Assembly (NCBI GenBank): GCA_965242855.1
Contig: OZ251509.1
Coordinates: 1,922,001 to 1,986,000 of the forward strand
Source: WTGU01 sp965242855
GTDB lineage: Bacteria > Pseudomonadota > Alphaproteobacteria > UBA828
DNA: 64,000 nt
Direction: 5' to 3'
The notes beneath the pieces are model-generated. The model was not told the DNA's origin. It was given only the letters and a program-made list of their open reading frames with translations, and did no database searches. Within the stretch, counting starts at the first letter, position 1, and every line of letters begins with the position of its first letter. Below, piece by piece: positions 55,827-64,000 of this stretch. Both the position numbers and the translations under genes were made by a program.

Positions 55827-56735
55827 TTGTTGTTTCATAACAAGGTGTTCAGGCAGGAGGCCGTGGCGCGCCGGTCGCGCGCGGAACCCCTCGACGACCG
55901 CCTCCAGGTCACGGCGCCTCACGAATGGATGGTGCTGGCTGGCCTCGGCCTGTCGTTTCTCGCATTCCTCTCCTGGGGGGCGTTCGGGAGCGTGGAGCGC
56001 GGCCTCTCGGTCGAGGCCGTGCTGGTCGCGCCGGGCGAGCGCCACGCCGTGGTCTCCCCCACGTCCGGCAACGTCATCGAGATCATGGCCGAGATCGGGG
56101 ACGTCCTGGAGACGGGACAGACGATCGCGCGGGTGCGTCCGCCGGAAGCGGAGCGCCAGGCCCGAATCGCGCGGAGGATCGTGGGCGCGGTCGAGGACCG
56201 GATGCGCCACGCCGAGGACGCCGCCGCCGCAGTCCAGGAAGCGCTGCTCGCGGCGGCGCGCATGGAGCTTGGAGAGATCGAGATCCACGCCAGGGAATCG
56301 ATCGTCGCCCCGCACGGAGGAAAGCTCGTGGCGCACCGTCTGGCTCCGGGACGGCCCGTCGGCGTCGGGGAGACGGTCGCCCGGATCCGGGGCGCGTCCG
56401 AGGACGCTTGGCAGGCGCTGGCTTTCGTATCGCCGGAAGACGCCGGAAAGCTCACGGCGGGCATGGACGCGGAGGTGCTCGTGGCGCTGCCCGAACGGTC
56501 GGGCCCGAGCGCGCTGGAAGCCCGCGTGCTGGAGGTGTCCCCCCGGCCCGTCGCCGCTCCCGAATGGCTCGCCGACCTCGGTCTTTCGACGCCCGTCCCC
56601 GCGCACCTGCTGCGGCTGGTCCTGAACGGACCACCGCGTCCGTCGCTCGCCGACGGCGCCGGCGCGCGCGCGCGGGTCGTGTTGGGGGAGCAGTCCCCCG
56701 CGGCCCTGCTGCTGGCGAGCGGAGACATCCGATGA
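55827..56735 (+). CDS. NHLM/NHLP export system HlyD-like membrane-fusion protein
   Basis: 302 aa with a likely TTG start. It has one N-terminal transmembrane helix (WMVLAGLGLSFLAFLSWGAF), a lipoyl-like half (AVVSPTSGNVIEIMAEIGDV), a helical coiled-coil stretch and the second half-motif ESIVAPHGGKLVAHRLAPGR. It links the inner-membrane ABC exporters to the envelope. It is the first gene of a rightward three-gene export operon. Confidence 0.85.
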   Translation: MLFHNKVFRQEAVARRSRAEPLDDRLQVTAPHEWMVLAGLGLSFLAFLSWGAFGSVERGLSVEAVLVAPGERHAVVSPTSGNVIEIMAEIGDVLETGQTIARVRPPEAERQARIARRIVGAVEDRMRHAEDAAAAVQEALLAAARMELGEIEIHARESIVAPHGGKLVAHRLAPGRPVGVGETVARIRGASEDAWQALAFVSPEDAGKLTAGMDAEVLVALPERSGPSALEARVLEVSPRPVAAPEWLADLGLSTPVPAHLLRLVLNGPPRPSLADGAGARARVVLGEQSPAALLLASGDIR

Positions 56736-56751
56736 CAGCCGCGGCGAGGCC

Positions 56752-58983
56752 ATGACCCATCGATCCGGACTGGACGAGGCGCTGAAACGGGTGCGTGTGT
56801 CCCGCGAGGCCCCCTCGCGGCGCCGGACGCGCACCCCCGTGCTGCTGCAGCTCACCCAGACCGAGTGCGGGGCCGCATGCCTCGGGATCGTGCTCGCACA
56901 TTTCGGACGCTGGGTTTCGATCGAGGAATTGCGGGAGACGTGCTCGGTCGGCCGGGACGGATGCAACGCGGCCGACATCGTCCGCGCGGCGCACCGGTAC
57001 GGTCTCGAGACGGAAGGTTGGCGCAAGCAGCCGAGAGAGCTCCGGAGCATGGCCCCGCCGATGATCCTCTTCTGGGAGTTCGAGCACTTCGTCGTTCTCG
57101 AGGGGTTCGGCAAGGGGCGCTTCCTGATCAACGACCCGGCCAACGGCCACCGGACGGTCGGCGAGGAGGAGTTCGACCGGGCGTTCACGGGAGTGACGCT
57201 GACCTTCCGGCCGGGTCCCGATTTCCGGCCGGGCGGCGTCCGCCCCGGCCTCGCGCACCGGATCCTGCCGTGGCTGCGCGACGTCAAGAAGCCGCTCGCG
57301 TTCGCGATGTGTTGCGGACTTCTCCTGGCCCTGCCTGCCCTGGCCCTGCCCGCCCTGGCGGGCCTGTTCGTGGATTTCGCGCTTTCCGGGCGCGAACCGT
57401 CCTGGGGCGGGGCGCTGATCGGAATCCTCCTCGTCGCCGCAGGCCTGCTCTACCTCCTCACCTGGCTCCGGGAACGCTGTCTCAGACGGCTCTCCGTGCG
57501 CCTCTCCGTCGATCACGCCGAGCGTTTCATGACCCGGCTGCTCCGGCTGCCCATGCGGTTCTTCTCGCAGCGCTTCACCGGCGATCTGACTTCCCGGATA
57601 CAGCTTCTCGACACGGTCTCCAGCATCGCGACGGCGCACTTCGTCGGCATTCTGATCGAGCTCGTCACCAGCGTGGCGTTTCTCGGACTCATGCTGGCGT
57701 ACGACCCGTTGCTCTGCGCCCTGGTCGTCGGGCTGGGCGCGCTCGGCGCCGCGGCCATGCGCGTTCTGGCGCGGGCGCGCGTGGACGAAAACCGCAGGCT
57801 CAGGCGCGAGCAGGGAATGCTCTACGGGATCGGGATGTTCGGCCTCGGCAAGATCGACACCTTGCAGGCGACCGCGGCCGAGGACGAGTTCTTCTCGCGC
57901 TGGACGGGCTACCAGGCGCGGGAGCTGCTCGCCCGGCAAAGGTTCGCCGAGCTCGGCTACGTGAACGCGGCCCTGCCGGCGCTGCTCCTGATCATCGGCA
58001 ACGCGGCGGTGCTCGGCCTCGGCGGCTGGCGGGTGATGTCCGGCGACATGACCCTCGGGATGCTGACGGCGTTCTACATGGCGTCGGTGAACTTCATGCA
58101 GCCGATCGGACGCTTCATCCAGTTCGCCGACATGTTCCAGATTCTGGAGGCCGACCTCCAGCGTCTCGACGACGTGTTCGACGCGCCCGAGGACCGCGAC
58201 TTCGAACCCGCTCCCGGCGCCTCCGAAGACCGGATCTCGACCTTCGCCGGACGGCTGCGGCTGAAAGGCCGGATCGAGCTGCGCGACGTCACCTTCGGCT
58301 ACCAGGACAACCGCGAGCCCCTGCTCGAGGATTTCAACCTGACCATCGAGCCCGGCCAGCGCGTGGCGATCGTCGGCCCCAGCGGGTCGGGCAAGTCGAC
58401 GCTCTCGGCGCTGGTGGCCGGCGTCCACCAGCCGTGGTCGGGGGAGATCCTGATCGACGGACATCCGCGCGGCGCGATTCCGCGCGAGCTGCTGCACAGT
58501 TCGGTTTCCCTCGTCGACCAGCACATCTTCCTGTTCGCGGACACGGTGCGCGAGAACCTGACCATGTGGATTCCGGAAGTGCCGGACCAGATACTGGTGG
58601 CGGCCGCGCGGGACGCGACCATCCACGAGGAGATCGTCTCCCGGCCGCTCGGGTACGACGCCCCGGTCGACGAGGGAGGGCGCAACTTCAGCGGCGGCCA
58701 GAGACAGCGGCTGGAGATCGCGCGCGCGCTCGTCAACAATCCGTCGGTGCTGATCCTGGACGAGGCGACCTGTTCTCTCGACACGATCACCGAGGTCCGG
58801 ATCGACGACGCCCTGCGGCGCCGGGGATGCACCTGCCTCATCGTGGCCCATCGGCTGAGCACCATCCGCGACTGCGACCTGATCGTGGTCCTCGACGGAG
58901 GGCGCGAGGCGCAGCGGGGCTCCCATCAGGAACTGATGCAGGATGCCGACGGGCTGTACCGCCAGCTCGTGGAAGCGAACTGA
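56752..58983 (+). CDS. NHLP-family ABC transporter with C39 peptidase domain
   Basis: 743 aa. The N-terminal C39 protease has catalytic Cys in LTQTECGAACLGIVLAHFG, His in EFEHFVVLEGFG and Asp in FLINDPANGH; it cleaves leader peptides after double glycine. A six-helix membrane domain follows. The ATPase has Walker A VGPSGSGKSTLSALV, signature NFSGGQRQRLEIARAL, Walker B VLILDEATCSLD and H-loop VAHRLSTIRDCD. It should cleave and export the NHLP precursor encoded at 63259. Confidence 0.95.
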   Translation: MTHRSGLDEALKRVRVSREAPSRRRTRTPVLLQLTQTECGAACLGIVLAHFGRWVSIEELRETCSVGRDGCNAADIVRAAHRYGLETEGWRKQPRELRSMAPPMILFWEFEHFVVLEGFGKGRFLINDPANGHRTVGEEEFDRAFTGVTLTFRPGPDFRPGGVRPGLAHRILPWLRDVKKPLAFAMCCGLLLALPALALPALAGLFVDFALSGREPSWGGALIGILLVAAGLLYLLTWLRERCLRRLSVRLSVDHAERFMTRLLRLPMRFFSQRFTGDLTSRIQLLDTVSSIATAHFVGILIELVTSVAFLGLMLAYDPLLCALVVGLGALGAAAMRVLARARVDENRRLRREQGMLYGIGMFGLGKIDTLQATAAEDEFFSRWTGYQARELLARQRFAELGYVNAALPALLLIIGNAAVLGLGGWRVMSGDMTLGMLTAFYMASVNFMQPIGRFIQFADMFQILEADLQRLDDVFDAPEDRDFEPAPGASEDRISTFAGRLRLKGRIELRDVTFGYQDNREPLLEDFNLTIEPGQRVAIVGPSGSGKSTLSALVAGVHQPWSGEILIDGHPRGAIPRELLHSSVSLVDQHIFLFADTVRENLTMWIPEVPDQILVAAARDATIHEEIVSRPLGYDAPVDEGGRNFSGGQRQRLEIARALVNNPSVLILDEATCSLDTITEVRIDDALRRRGCTCLIVAHRLSTIRDCDLIVVLDGGREAQRGSHQELMQDADGLYRQLVEAN

Positions 58984-59006
58984 ACGGGCCGCGCGGAGCG
59001 AGGGAC

Positions 59007-61919
59007 GTGGAAGAGCGGGAGCTGGACGGGATCGGGCGGATCGCGCTCTCGCAGGGCGAGGCGTTCGTCGGCGGCGGCAACCGGCCCATTTTCCTGTCCG
59101 ATCCCGAGGCGGTGTGGTACGTCGTCGAGGGCGCCGTCGACGTGTTCAGCGCCTTGAAGTCCGGAGACGAGGCTCACTCGGACTTCAAGCAACTCCTGCG
59201 CGCCGAGGCTGGGCGGCTCGTCTTCGGCGTCGGCGGGGGGGAGGACAACTCCCTGTCGACGTACATCGCCAAGGGACTTCCCGACACCGAGCTCCGACTC
59301 GTCCCCCGGACGGCGTTCGCCGGACCCGAGGTTGCCGAATTGCTGACCGGGCAGGTTGATTCCTGGATCGCCGATTTCACCGCCACGGTCGCCCGGGAGG
59401 TGACGCCGCGCCCGCATCCCGAGCGCTTCCTGGCCGCGGGCAAGGACGTCGGGACCGTGAACGAGAACGTGCTGACGACCCGGCGCGGCGTGGTCTGGGT
59501 TTCCTGCCCGGAGGGGAATGCGACTTTCCTCGACACCGGCGAGCCGACGGGCGACGGTCCCGGCTTCATCCCCGTCACGCCCGACAGCTGGATAAGGCTG
59601 TTCCACCCCTCCCGGCTGGTCGTCGCCTCGTCCGAGGCGCTCGAAGCCGACGGCCTCCTGTTTCCCGCCCTGGCCGAGTTCCATCGGCTGGCGCTGTCCG
59701 CCGAGGAGCTCAACAGGAACCTGGCGCTTGTCGACATGGCCAACATGCAACGCACCCAGGCCCAGCACCGTCGCCGGAGCGAGGAACACGCCCGCCACAA
59801 CCTGTTCGGCGTCCTGGATGGCCGCCGCTCCATGGCCGGAAGCGACGACTCGGCGCTGTTGAACGCCCTCGAGCTGGTCGGCCGCCACGAGGGAATCCGG
59901 TTCCGCTCTCCGCCTCGCCGCAGAGGCATGGACGAAGGGGATCCCGACCTGGCGGAGATCCAGCGCGTATCGGGGGTTCGCGGGCGCAAGATCAGGCTCG
60001 ACGACGAAGACCGGTGGTGGCTCGGCGACAGCGGGGCGCTTCTGGCGTTCCGCCGGGGATCCGGAAGTCCGGTGGCGCTGGTTCCGGGCATGTCGGGGCG
60101 TTACCGCGCGCTCGACCCGGCGACGGGCCGTTCGGAGCGGGTCGACGCGCGTCTGGCTCGCGATCTCGCTCCCGAAGCGCACTTCTTCTACCGCGCGCTG
60201 CCACGGGACGGAGCGGCCCGCGCGGGCGCCCTGTTCCGCTTCGCCTTCCGCGGGCTCGGGGGCGCCCTCGCGCGCTTTGCCCTCGCCGGGCTGCTCGCCG
60301 GCCTCCTGATGCTGGCGCCGTCCATCCTGTTCGGCGCGCTCGCAGACCGCGTGATCCCGAGCGGGTCCGGCTGGCAGCTGCTGGAATTGTCCCTGTCCCT
60401 GGTCCTGCTGGCGGTCCTCACGGCGTTCCTCCAGGTTCTCCAGGGAACGGCCCTGATGCGGCTGGAAGCTCTCGCGGCCGCACGCGTCGGCGCGGCGCTC
60501 TGGGACCGGATGCTCGGCCTGCCGTGGTGGTTCTTCCGCCGTTTCTCCTCCGGCGATCTGGCCATGCGCGCCATGGCCTTCCAGGGACTGCGCGATCAGG
60601 TTTCGGGCGTGGTCGGCGGCGCCCTGCTGTCGGTGATTTTCCTTCTGCCCACGTTCGTCCTGCTGTTCCTCTACGACGCCGCGATTGGCTGGCTGGGACT
60701 GGCGCTGGGCCTTTTCTCCCTCGGGACGACATCGGTCATCGGCATTCTCCAGCTGTCCCATCACCGGCGCCTGTTCGCGGTCTCGCGGCGTCTGGCGGGA
60801 ACGCTGCTGCAATTGCTGAACGGCATCGGCAAGCTGCGCTCGACCGGGTCGGAGGGGATCGGGTTCGCCATGTGGGCGAAGGGCTATCGGGAACAGAAAC
60901 AGACCGAGATGCGGCTTGGCAGGCTGAACGAGCATCTGGTCGCCTTCATCGCCGCGGTCCCCGCGCTGGCCGCGGCGGCGGTGTTCGCAGTCGCGACGCG
61001 CGACGGCAGCGCGACCCTTCCGACGGGGGACTTCCTCACCGTCTACGCGGCCCTCATGATGTTCTACGCGGCGCTGGCCCGGCTCGGCGGCTCGTTCTCC
61101 GCCATCGCCGCCATCGTGCCGGCGTACGAGCAGGCGACCCCGATCCTGGAGGCGGCGCCGGAAACCGGCCTCGAAGGCGAACCGCCGCCGGAGCTCGAGG
61201 GCGACGTCCACATCGATCACGTGAGCTTCCGCTACACCGAGGACGGCCCCCTCGTCCTCCGGGACGTCTCGATCCACGCCCGCGCGGGCGAGTTCGTGGC
61301 CATCGTCGGGGAGTCCGGGGCGGGCAAGAGCACCCTGTTCCGGCTCGCGCTCGGACTCGAGGCGCCGTTGTCGGGGGCCGTCTACTACGACGGACGCGAC
61401 CTCGGACGCCTCAACAAACGAGCGGTGCGCAGCAGGATCGGCATGGTGGTGCAGGACGCGTCGATGCGGCCCGGGACCGTGCTCGAGAACATCGTCGGAC
61501 TCTCCGGGGACTTCACCGAGGAAGACGCCTGGCGAGCCGCCCGCCTCGCCGCCATCGACGAAGACATCGCCGCCATGCCGATGGGAATGCAGACGGTTGC
61601 CGGCGACAGTTCGTCGCTGTTCTCGGGCGGACAGATCCAGCGGATCATGCTGGCGGCGGCGCTGCTCCGGGACCCCAGCGTCCTGTTCCTGGACGAGGCC
61701 ACCAACTGGCTCGACAGCAGGAGCCAGGCGCGGGTGATGGAGAGCGTGGCGGGGCTCGCCATCACCCGGTTCGTGAGCGCGCACCGCCTGTCGACCATCC
61801 GGATGGCCGACAGCATCCACGTGCTGCGGGACGGCCGGGTGGCCCAGACGGGCGCCTTCGACGAGTTGATGGAGACCGACGGCCCCTTCCGGGATCTGGT
61901 GCGCCGGCAGGTGGCCTGA
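59007..61919 (+). CDS. NHLP-family ABC transporter, second permease/ATPase subunit
   Basis: 970 aa from a GTG with a GAGCGAGGG site; the open frame extends far upstream only as a shadow of the preceding gene. A long N-terminal region without protease motifs (FVGGGNRPIFLSDPEAVWYV) is characteristic of this family. The ATPase has Walker A VGESGAGKSTLFRLAL, signature LFSGGQIQRIMLAAALL, Walker B VLFLDEATNWLD and H-loop SAHRLSTIRMAD. Probably forms the exporter with the C39 protein. Confidence 0.93.
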   Translation: MEERELDGIGRIALSQGEAFVGGGNRPIFLSDPEAVWYVVEGAVDVFSALKSGDEAHSDFKQLLRAEAGRLVFGVGGGEDNSLSTYIAKGLPDTELRLVPRTAFAGPEVAELLTGQVDSWIADFTATVAREVTPRPHPERFLAAGKDVGTVNENVLTTRRGVVWVSCPEGNATFLDTGEPTGDGPGFIPVTPDSWIRLFHPSRLVVASSEALEADGLLFPALAEFHRLALSAEELNRNLALVDMANMQRTQAQHRRRSEEHARHNLFGVLDGRRSMAGSDDSALLNALELVGRHEGIRFRSPPRRRGMDEGDPDLAEIQRVSGVRGRKIRLDDEDRWWLGDSGALLAFRRGSGSPVALVPGMSGRYRALDPATGRSERVDARLARDLAPEAHFFYRALPRDGAARAGALFRFAFRGLGGALARFALAGLLAGLLMLAPSILFGALADRVIPSGSGWQLLELSLSLVLLAVLTAFLQVLQGTALMRLEALAAARVGAALWDRMLGLPWWFFRRFSSGDLAMRAMAFQGLRDQVSGVVGGALLSVIFLLPTFVLLFLYDAAIGWLGLALGLFSLGTTSVIGILQLSHHRRLFAVSRRLAGTLLQLLNGIGKLRSTGSEGIGFAMWAKGYREQKQTEMRLGRLNEHLVAFIAAVPALAAAAVFAVATRDGSATLPTGDFLTVYAALMMFYAALARLGGSFSAIAAIVPAYEQATPILEAAPETGLEGEPPPELEGDVHIDHVSFRYTEDGPLVLRDVSIHARAGEFVAIVGESGAGKSTLFRLALGLEAPLSGAVYYDGRDLGRLNKRAVRSRIGMVVQDASMRPGTVLENIVGLSGDFTEEDAWRAARLAAIDEDIAAMPMGMQTVAGDSSSLFSGGQIQRIMLAAALLRDPSVLFLDEATNWLDSRSQARVMESVAGLAITRFVSAHRLSTIRMADSIHVLRDGRVAQTGAFDELMETDGPFRDLVRRQVA

Positions 61920-61941
61920 CGGGGCGGGAGGGAGCCGTTGA

Positions 61942-62077
61942 CGCTCCTCCCCCCTGGGCGCGACCCCCACCCCGACCCTCCCCCTGCCAGGGAGAGGGAG
62001 AAGAAGGGGAGACGGGAAAGAACCATTGACGCTCCTCCCCCCCTGACAGGGGGAAGGTCGGGAGGGGGGTCCGCAGG
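61942..62077. repeat. GC-rich interspersed palindromic repeats
   Basis: CTCCTCCCCCCTGG and CCTCCCCCTGCCAGGGAGAG, then CTCCTCCCCCCCTGACAGGG plus GGAAGGTCGGGAGGGGGG. They fill most of the convergent gap between the ABC gene (ends 61919) and the next minus-strand gene (ends 62111) and could serve as a bidirectional transcript end. Confidence 0.75.
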
Positions 62078-62110
62078 GACGCGTGCCGCCGCCGGTACGA
62101 GAAATGCAGG

Positions 62111-63223
62111 TCAATCCTGCATGGGGAAGCAGGTCATGCCGGCGTACGCCTTGGCGTCGACCCCGGCGTCGGTGACCGTGAGCTTGACGTGGTTGATCCC
62201 CTTGTAGACGAGGAACACGCCCCGGCGGTCGTACATCCTGTCGAGCGCGCACCACTCCAGCAGCCCCTGCGCCTTCGCCGCCAGGCACCAGCCGCGTTGC
62301 GCCAGCCGCTCCACCACCGGTCGCCAGTCGCTCCGCCCCGTGGTGAGCCAACCGTCCGGTCCGTGGTCCCATGATCCCGGGTGGTACAGTTCCAGGCCGA
62401 GCCGGGGCAACAGCCCCGCGGCGGCCACGTCCACCGACAGCCGGAACCGGGGGCAACAGTCCCCGAGGCCGGCCAGGATCTCCGCGGCCGGACGGACCGA
62501 GGCGTGCCGGCCCAACCGCTCCAGCGCGCCGGCGATCTCGTCGCGCCCGATCTCCTGGACCACCAGCCGCACCGCCCGCGGCGTCCGTCTCGGCAACGCC
62601 CCGACGTGAGCGACCCTCGCGCCCGGGGGCAACGCCGCCAGCGCCCGCGCCACCCACCGCAGCGCCTCTTTCCCGTCGGTCCAGCCCACCGCGTCCGCCA
62701 GCGCCGCGACCGGCAGGGGCTGCGGGCCGTCATGCGGGTCGGGCTCCTCCGCGAGCCGCACCTTCAGAAACACGCCCGGCTCCGGCCGCCGGTCGGCCGG
62801 CGTCTCGGCCAGGTCGTACTCGAGCATCGTCCCGGCGATGCATCCGCGCAGCTCGGAGTCGGCCTGTCCGATCCGGACGAGATACCGGGACAGCGCCGCT
62901 GCCGGCGAGCCCGGATGGGCGGCCTCGCCGCGGCGGATGAAGTGCTGCGCGAACGGGCTCCCCGGCCTGACCACCACGAACAGGTCCGCCGCCGGCGCGT
63001 CCTCGCCGAGCCGGAACTCGCAACCGAGGGTCGTCCCCAATCCGGCGCCCGGCAGCTCCGCGGCGCAGGCCGTCAACCGGTCCCATCCGGGGCCGTCGAG
63101 CAGGGCTCGCGGTATCAGCGGGCGGAGCTCCGCGAGCACCGCCCCTGGGGCGCGAGGCGCACCGTGGATCGATGCAGCAGACGTGGGCTCTGCCGTCTCG
63201 ACCGCGGGACACGGACTCGACAT
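62111..63223 (-). CDS. unassigned protein beside the NHLP precursor, possible maturation protein
   Basis: 370 aa from the ATG at 63223; a TTG at 63265 overlapping the precursor stop is also possible. I do not recognise a named family with confidence. Visible features are an N-terminal helical region (AVLAELRPLIPRALLDGPGW), a core with RFRLSVDVAAAGLLPRLGLE and YHPGSWDHGPDGWL, and a C-terminal block VYKGINHVKLTVTDAGVDAK then AYAGM. Proteins with a similar 'HVKxxxxP...AKAY' end occur, as far as I recall, near Nif11/NHLP precursors, but without known function. It is cotranscribed with the precursor. Confidence 0.6.
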   Translation of the reverse strand: MSSPCPAVETAEPTSAASIHGAPRAPGAVLAELRPLIPRALLDGPGWDRLTACAAELPGAGLGTTLGCEFRLGEDAPAADLFVVVRPGSPFAQHFIRRGEAAHPGSPAAALSRYLVRIGQADSELRGCIAGTMLEYDLAETPADRRPEPGVFLKVRLAEEPDPHDGPQPLPVAALADAVGWTDGKEALRWVARALAALPPGARVAHVGALPRRTPRAVRLVVQEIGRDEIAGALERLGRHASVRPAAEILAGLGDCCPRFRLSVDVAAAGLLPRLGLELYHPGSWDHGPDGWLTTGRSDWRPVVERLAQRGWCLAAKAQGLLEWCALDRMYDRRGVFLVYKGINHVKLTVTDAGVDAKAYAGMTCFPMQD

Positions 63224-63258
63224 CACGAGCCCGCAGGACCGCCGAGTGGCCGGCGGGA

Positions 63259-63564
63259 CTACCAATCCTTCGTAGGATTACCCCCACTATGGGGGAAGAG
63301 CGACTCCAAAAAGCTGCGGCCACCAGCAGCCGTCTGCAGATCGCCTTCGTTCAACTTTGCTGTCGGGGGCAGAATCAGATGCGCGGTCGCGCTGTCCTCT
63401 TCGTGGACCTCGATCGACAGGGACGCCGGGATGGCGATGCCCAACTCCTGCTCGATCGCCGCCTTCGGATCACTCAGCAGCCGGGCGCGGAACTCCGCGT
63501 CTGCGGTCGCCTTCTCCACCAGATGCTCGCGCAACTCGCCCGCAGTCCTGGCTTCAGAGCTCAT
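63259..63564 (-). CDS. NHLP-leader RiPP precursor peptide
   Basis: 101 aa with an AGGAG site before ATG. The nitrile-hydratase-like leader is clear: LREHLVEKATADAEFRARLL, SDPKAAIEQELGIAIPASLS and EVHEEDSATAHLILPP. It ends at the double-glycine site DLQTAAGG. The predicted core is RSFLESLFPHSGGNPTKDW (19 residues, with Ser and Thr but no Cys). Cleavage and export by the C39 ABC pair at 55827-61919 fits. No lanthipeptide synthase, YcaO or radical SAM gene is in the window, so the modification is unknown. Confidence 0.9.
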   Translation of the reverse strand: MSSEARTAGELREHLVEKATADAEFRARLLSDPKAAIEQELGIAIPASLSIEVHEEDSATAHLILPPTAKLNEGDLQTAAGGRSFLESLFPHSGGNPTKDW

Positions 63565-63610
63565 GGATTGTCACTCCTGGTTGAATTGTGATTGCGTAAA
63601 TATTTAGGTA

Positions 63611-63985
63611 TCAGAGAGAACGACGGGAGGAAACCCTAATTTCGGGGCATTCGCGCGGCGGCGCCTTCGATGCGGCGGAGATGGGGCGCAAAGGGCGCCG
63701 GCGGCGAAATGCGCTCGCCATCGCGCCCCAGCGGGAGCGCCGAGGCCGTCGCGAGCGCGGGGCCAGGCGGCCCTGGTCGTGAAGCTTCCGCCAGCGGTAG
63801 AGGGTGGCCCGCGACACGCCGACGGCGGCGGCTGCGTCGGCGGCGCTGAGGCCATTGTCGCGGGCGCGGCGCCAACGCTTCAGGGCGTCACGCCTGTGCG
63901 CTTCGTCGCTCCGCTCCTTGCCGCACAGGCGTGACGCCAGGGCGGCTCCCCGTGTAACATGACGGGGCAGGCCGAAAACCTGCAT
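63611..63985 (-). pseudogene. IS-type transposase N-terminus (helix-turn-helix), truncated
   Basis: A good AGGAGG site precedes the ATG at 63985. The N-terminus MQVFGLPRHVTRGAALASRL and the helix-turn-helix GLSAADAAAAVGVSRATLYR, followed by a basic stretch (APRSRRPRR), resemble the DNA-binding half of IS481-like or related DDE transposases. Past that point the frame loses family character and stops, with no DDE catalytic domain. It lies upstream of the RiPP precursor. Confidence 0.65.
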
Positions 63986-64000
63986 GGGGGTCCTCCTGTA

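Noticed and set aside
56865..59006. Long in-frame extension upstream of the second ABC transporter
   Set aside because: Antiframe shadow over the C39 ABC gene; the family start fits the GTG at 59007.
58926..62657. 1243-codon minus-strand open frame
   Set aside because: Antisense to the second ABC transporter and the 62111 gene; no start, motifs or family, and typical shadow composition.

Overview
The window is GC-rich DNA, probably from an alphaproteobacterium. The hints are a 'VIPAKAGIQ'-type interspersed palindrome, Alphaproteobacteria-style small integrative-element genes (DUF2493, DUF4326), and a tRNA-Met-targeted tyrosine integrase; this is an inference, since no rRNA or core gene is present. 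It is almost entirely accessory: a defence and mobile-element island followed by a peptide natural-product (RiPP) locus. TGA is a normal stop codon here, as shown by the many ATGA and GTGA stop/start overlaps.

Left part (1-9,000). A leftward type I-B (DevTRS-like) cas operon reads cas8 (3' end only), cas7, cas5, cas4-cas1 fusion, cas2 (frameshifted). cas8 is cut off by a piece of Mu-like prophage: a 5'-truncated portal gene fused to a MuF head protein with a C-terminal PBECR-like nuclease domain. No cas3 or cas6 is visible, so interference looks lost. A chain of overlapping tiny genes and DUF2493/DUF4326 genes follows.

9,000-20,200. Helically phased short repeats precede a ribbon-helix-helix gene. 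Next comes a two-gene system of lower GC: an 852-aa GHKL (MutL/MORC-like) ATPase with a C-terminal PD-(D/E)xK-like nuclease, translationally coupled to a DNA methyltransferase. Then a decayed higB, an Xre-RES toxin-antitoxin pair, a MobF relaxase and a coupling-protein gene that has lost its ATPase core.

20,700-37,000. One long leftward operon-like block is built on a type I restriction-modification system (hsdM at the right end, hsdR at the left end). Many modules are inserted between: an AlbA_2 gene broken by one TGA, a HEPN toxin, an MNT nucleotidyltransferase fused to HsdS, DUF6978-DUF1828, a tandem TPR membrane protein, an AAA/DUF4143 ATPase, a split OLD-like pair (AAA ATPase plus DUF4276 TOPRIM-like) and a full OLD-family nuclease. 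The HEPN and MNT proteins carry the exact RX4HXY and GSX10DXD motifs of HepT-MntA toxin-antitoxin pairs.

37,000-42,000. A junction of integrative elements: an integrase remnant, arm-like direct repeats, a terminator, the 3' part of tRNA-Met(CAU), a second set of arm-like repeats, an intact integrase, a higBA pair, a duplicated integrase fragment, two more toxin-antitoxin pairs with palindromic operators, and a vapC remnant.

42,000-53,700. A second type I system runs rightward (hsdM, hsdS, a truncated AAA ATPase, hsdR). Facing it is a short-Argonaute TIR-APAZ (SPARTA) pair with an AbiEii fragment and a paralogous ribbon-helix-helix fragment just upstream.

53,700-64,000. An NHLP-type RiPP locus: a truncated class III aminotransferase, an alpha/alpha-toroid protein, three export genes (HlyD-like, C39 peptidase/ABC, second ABC), an unassigned protein and an NHLP precursor whose predicted 19-residue core has no cysteine. 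An IS-type transposase remnant closes the window.
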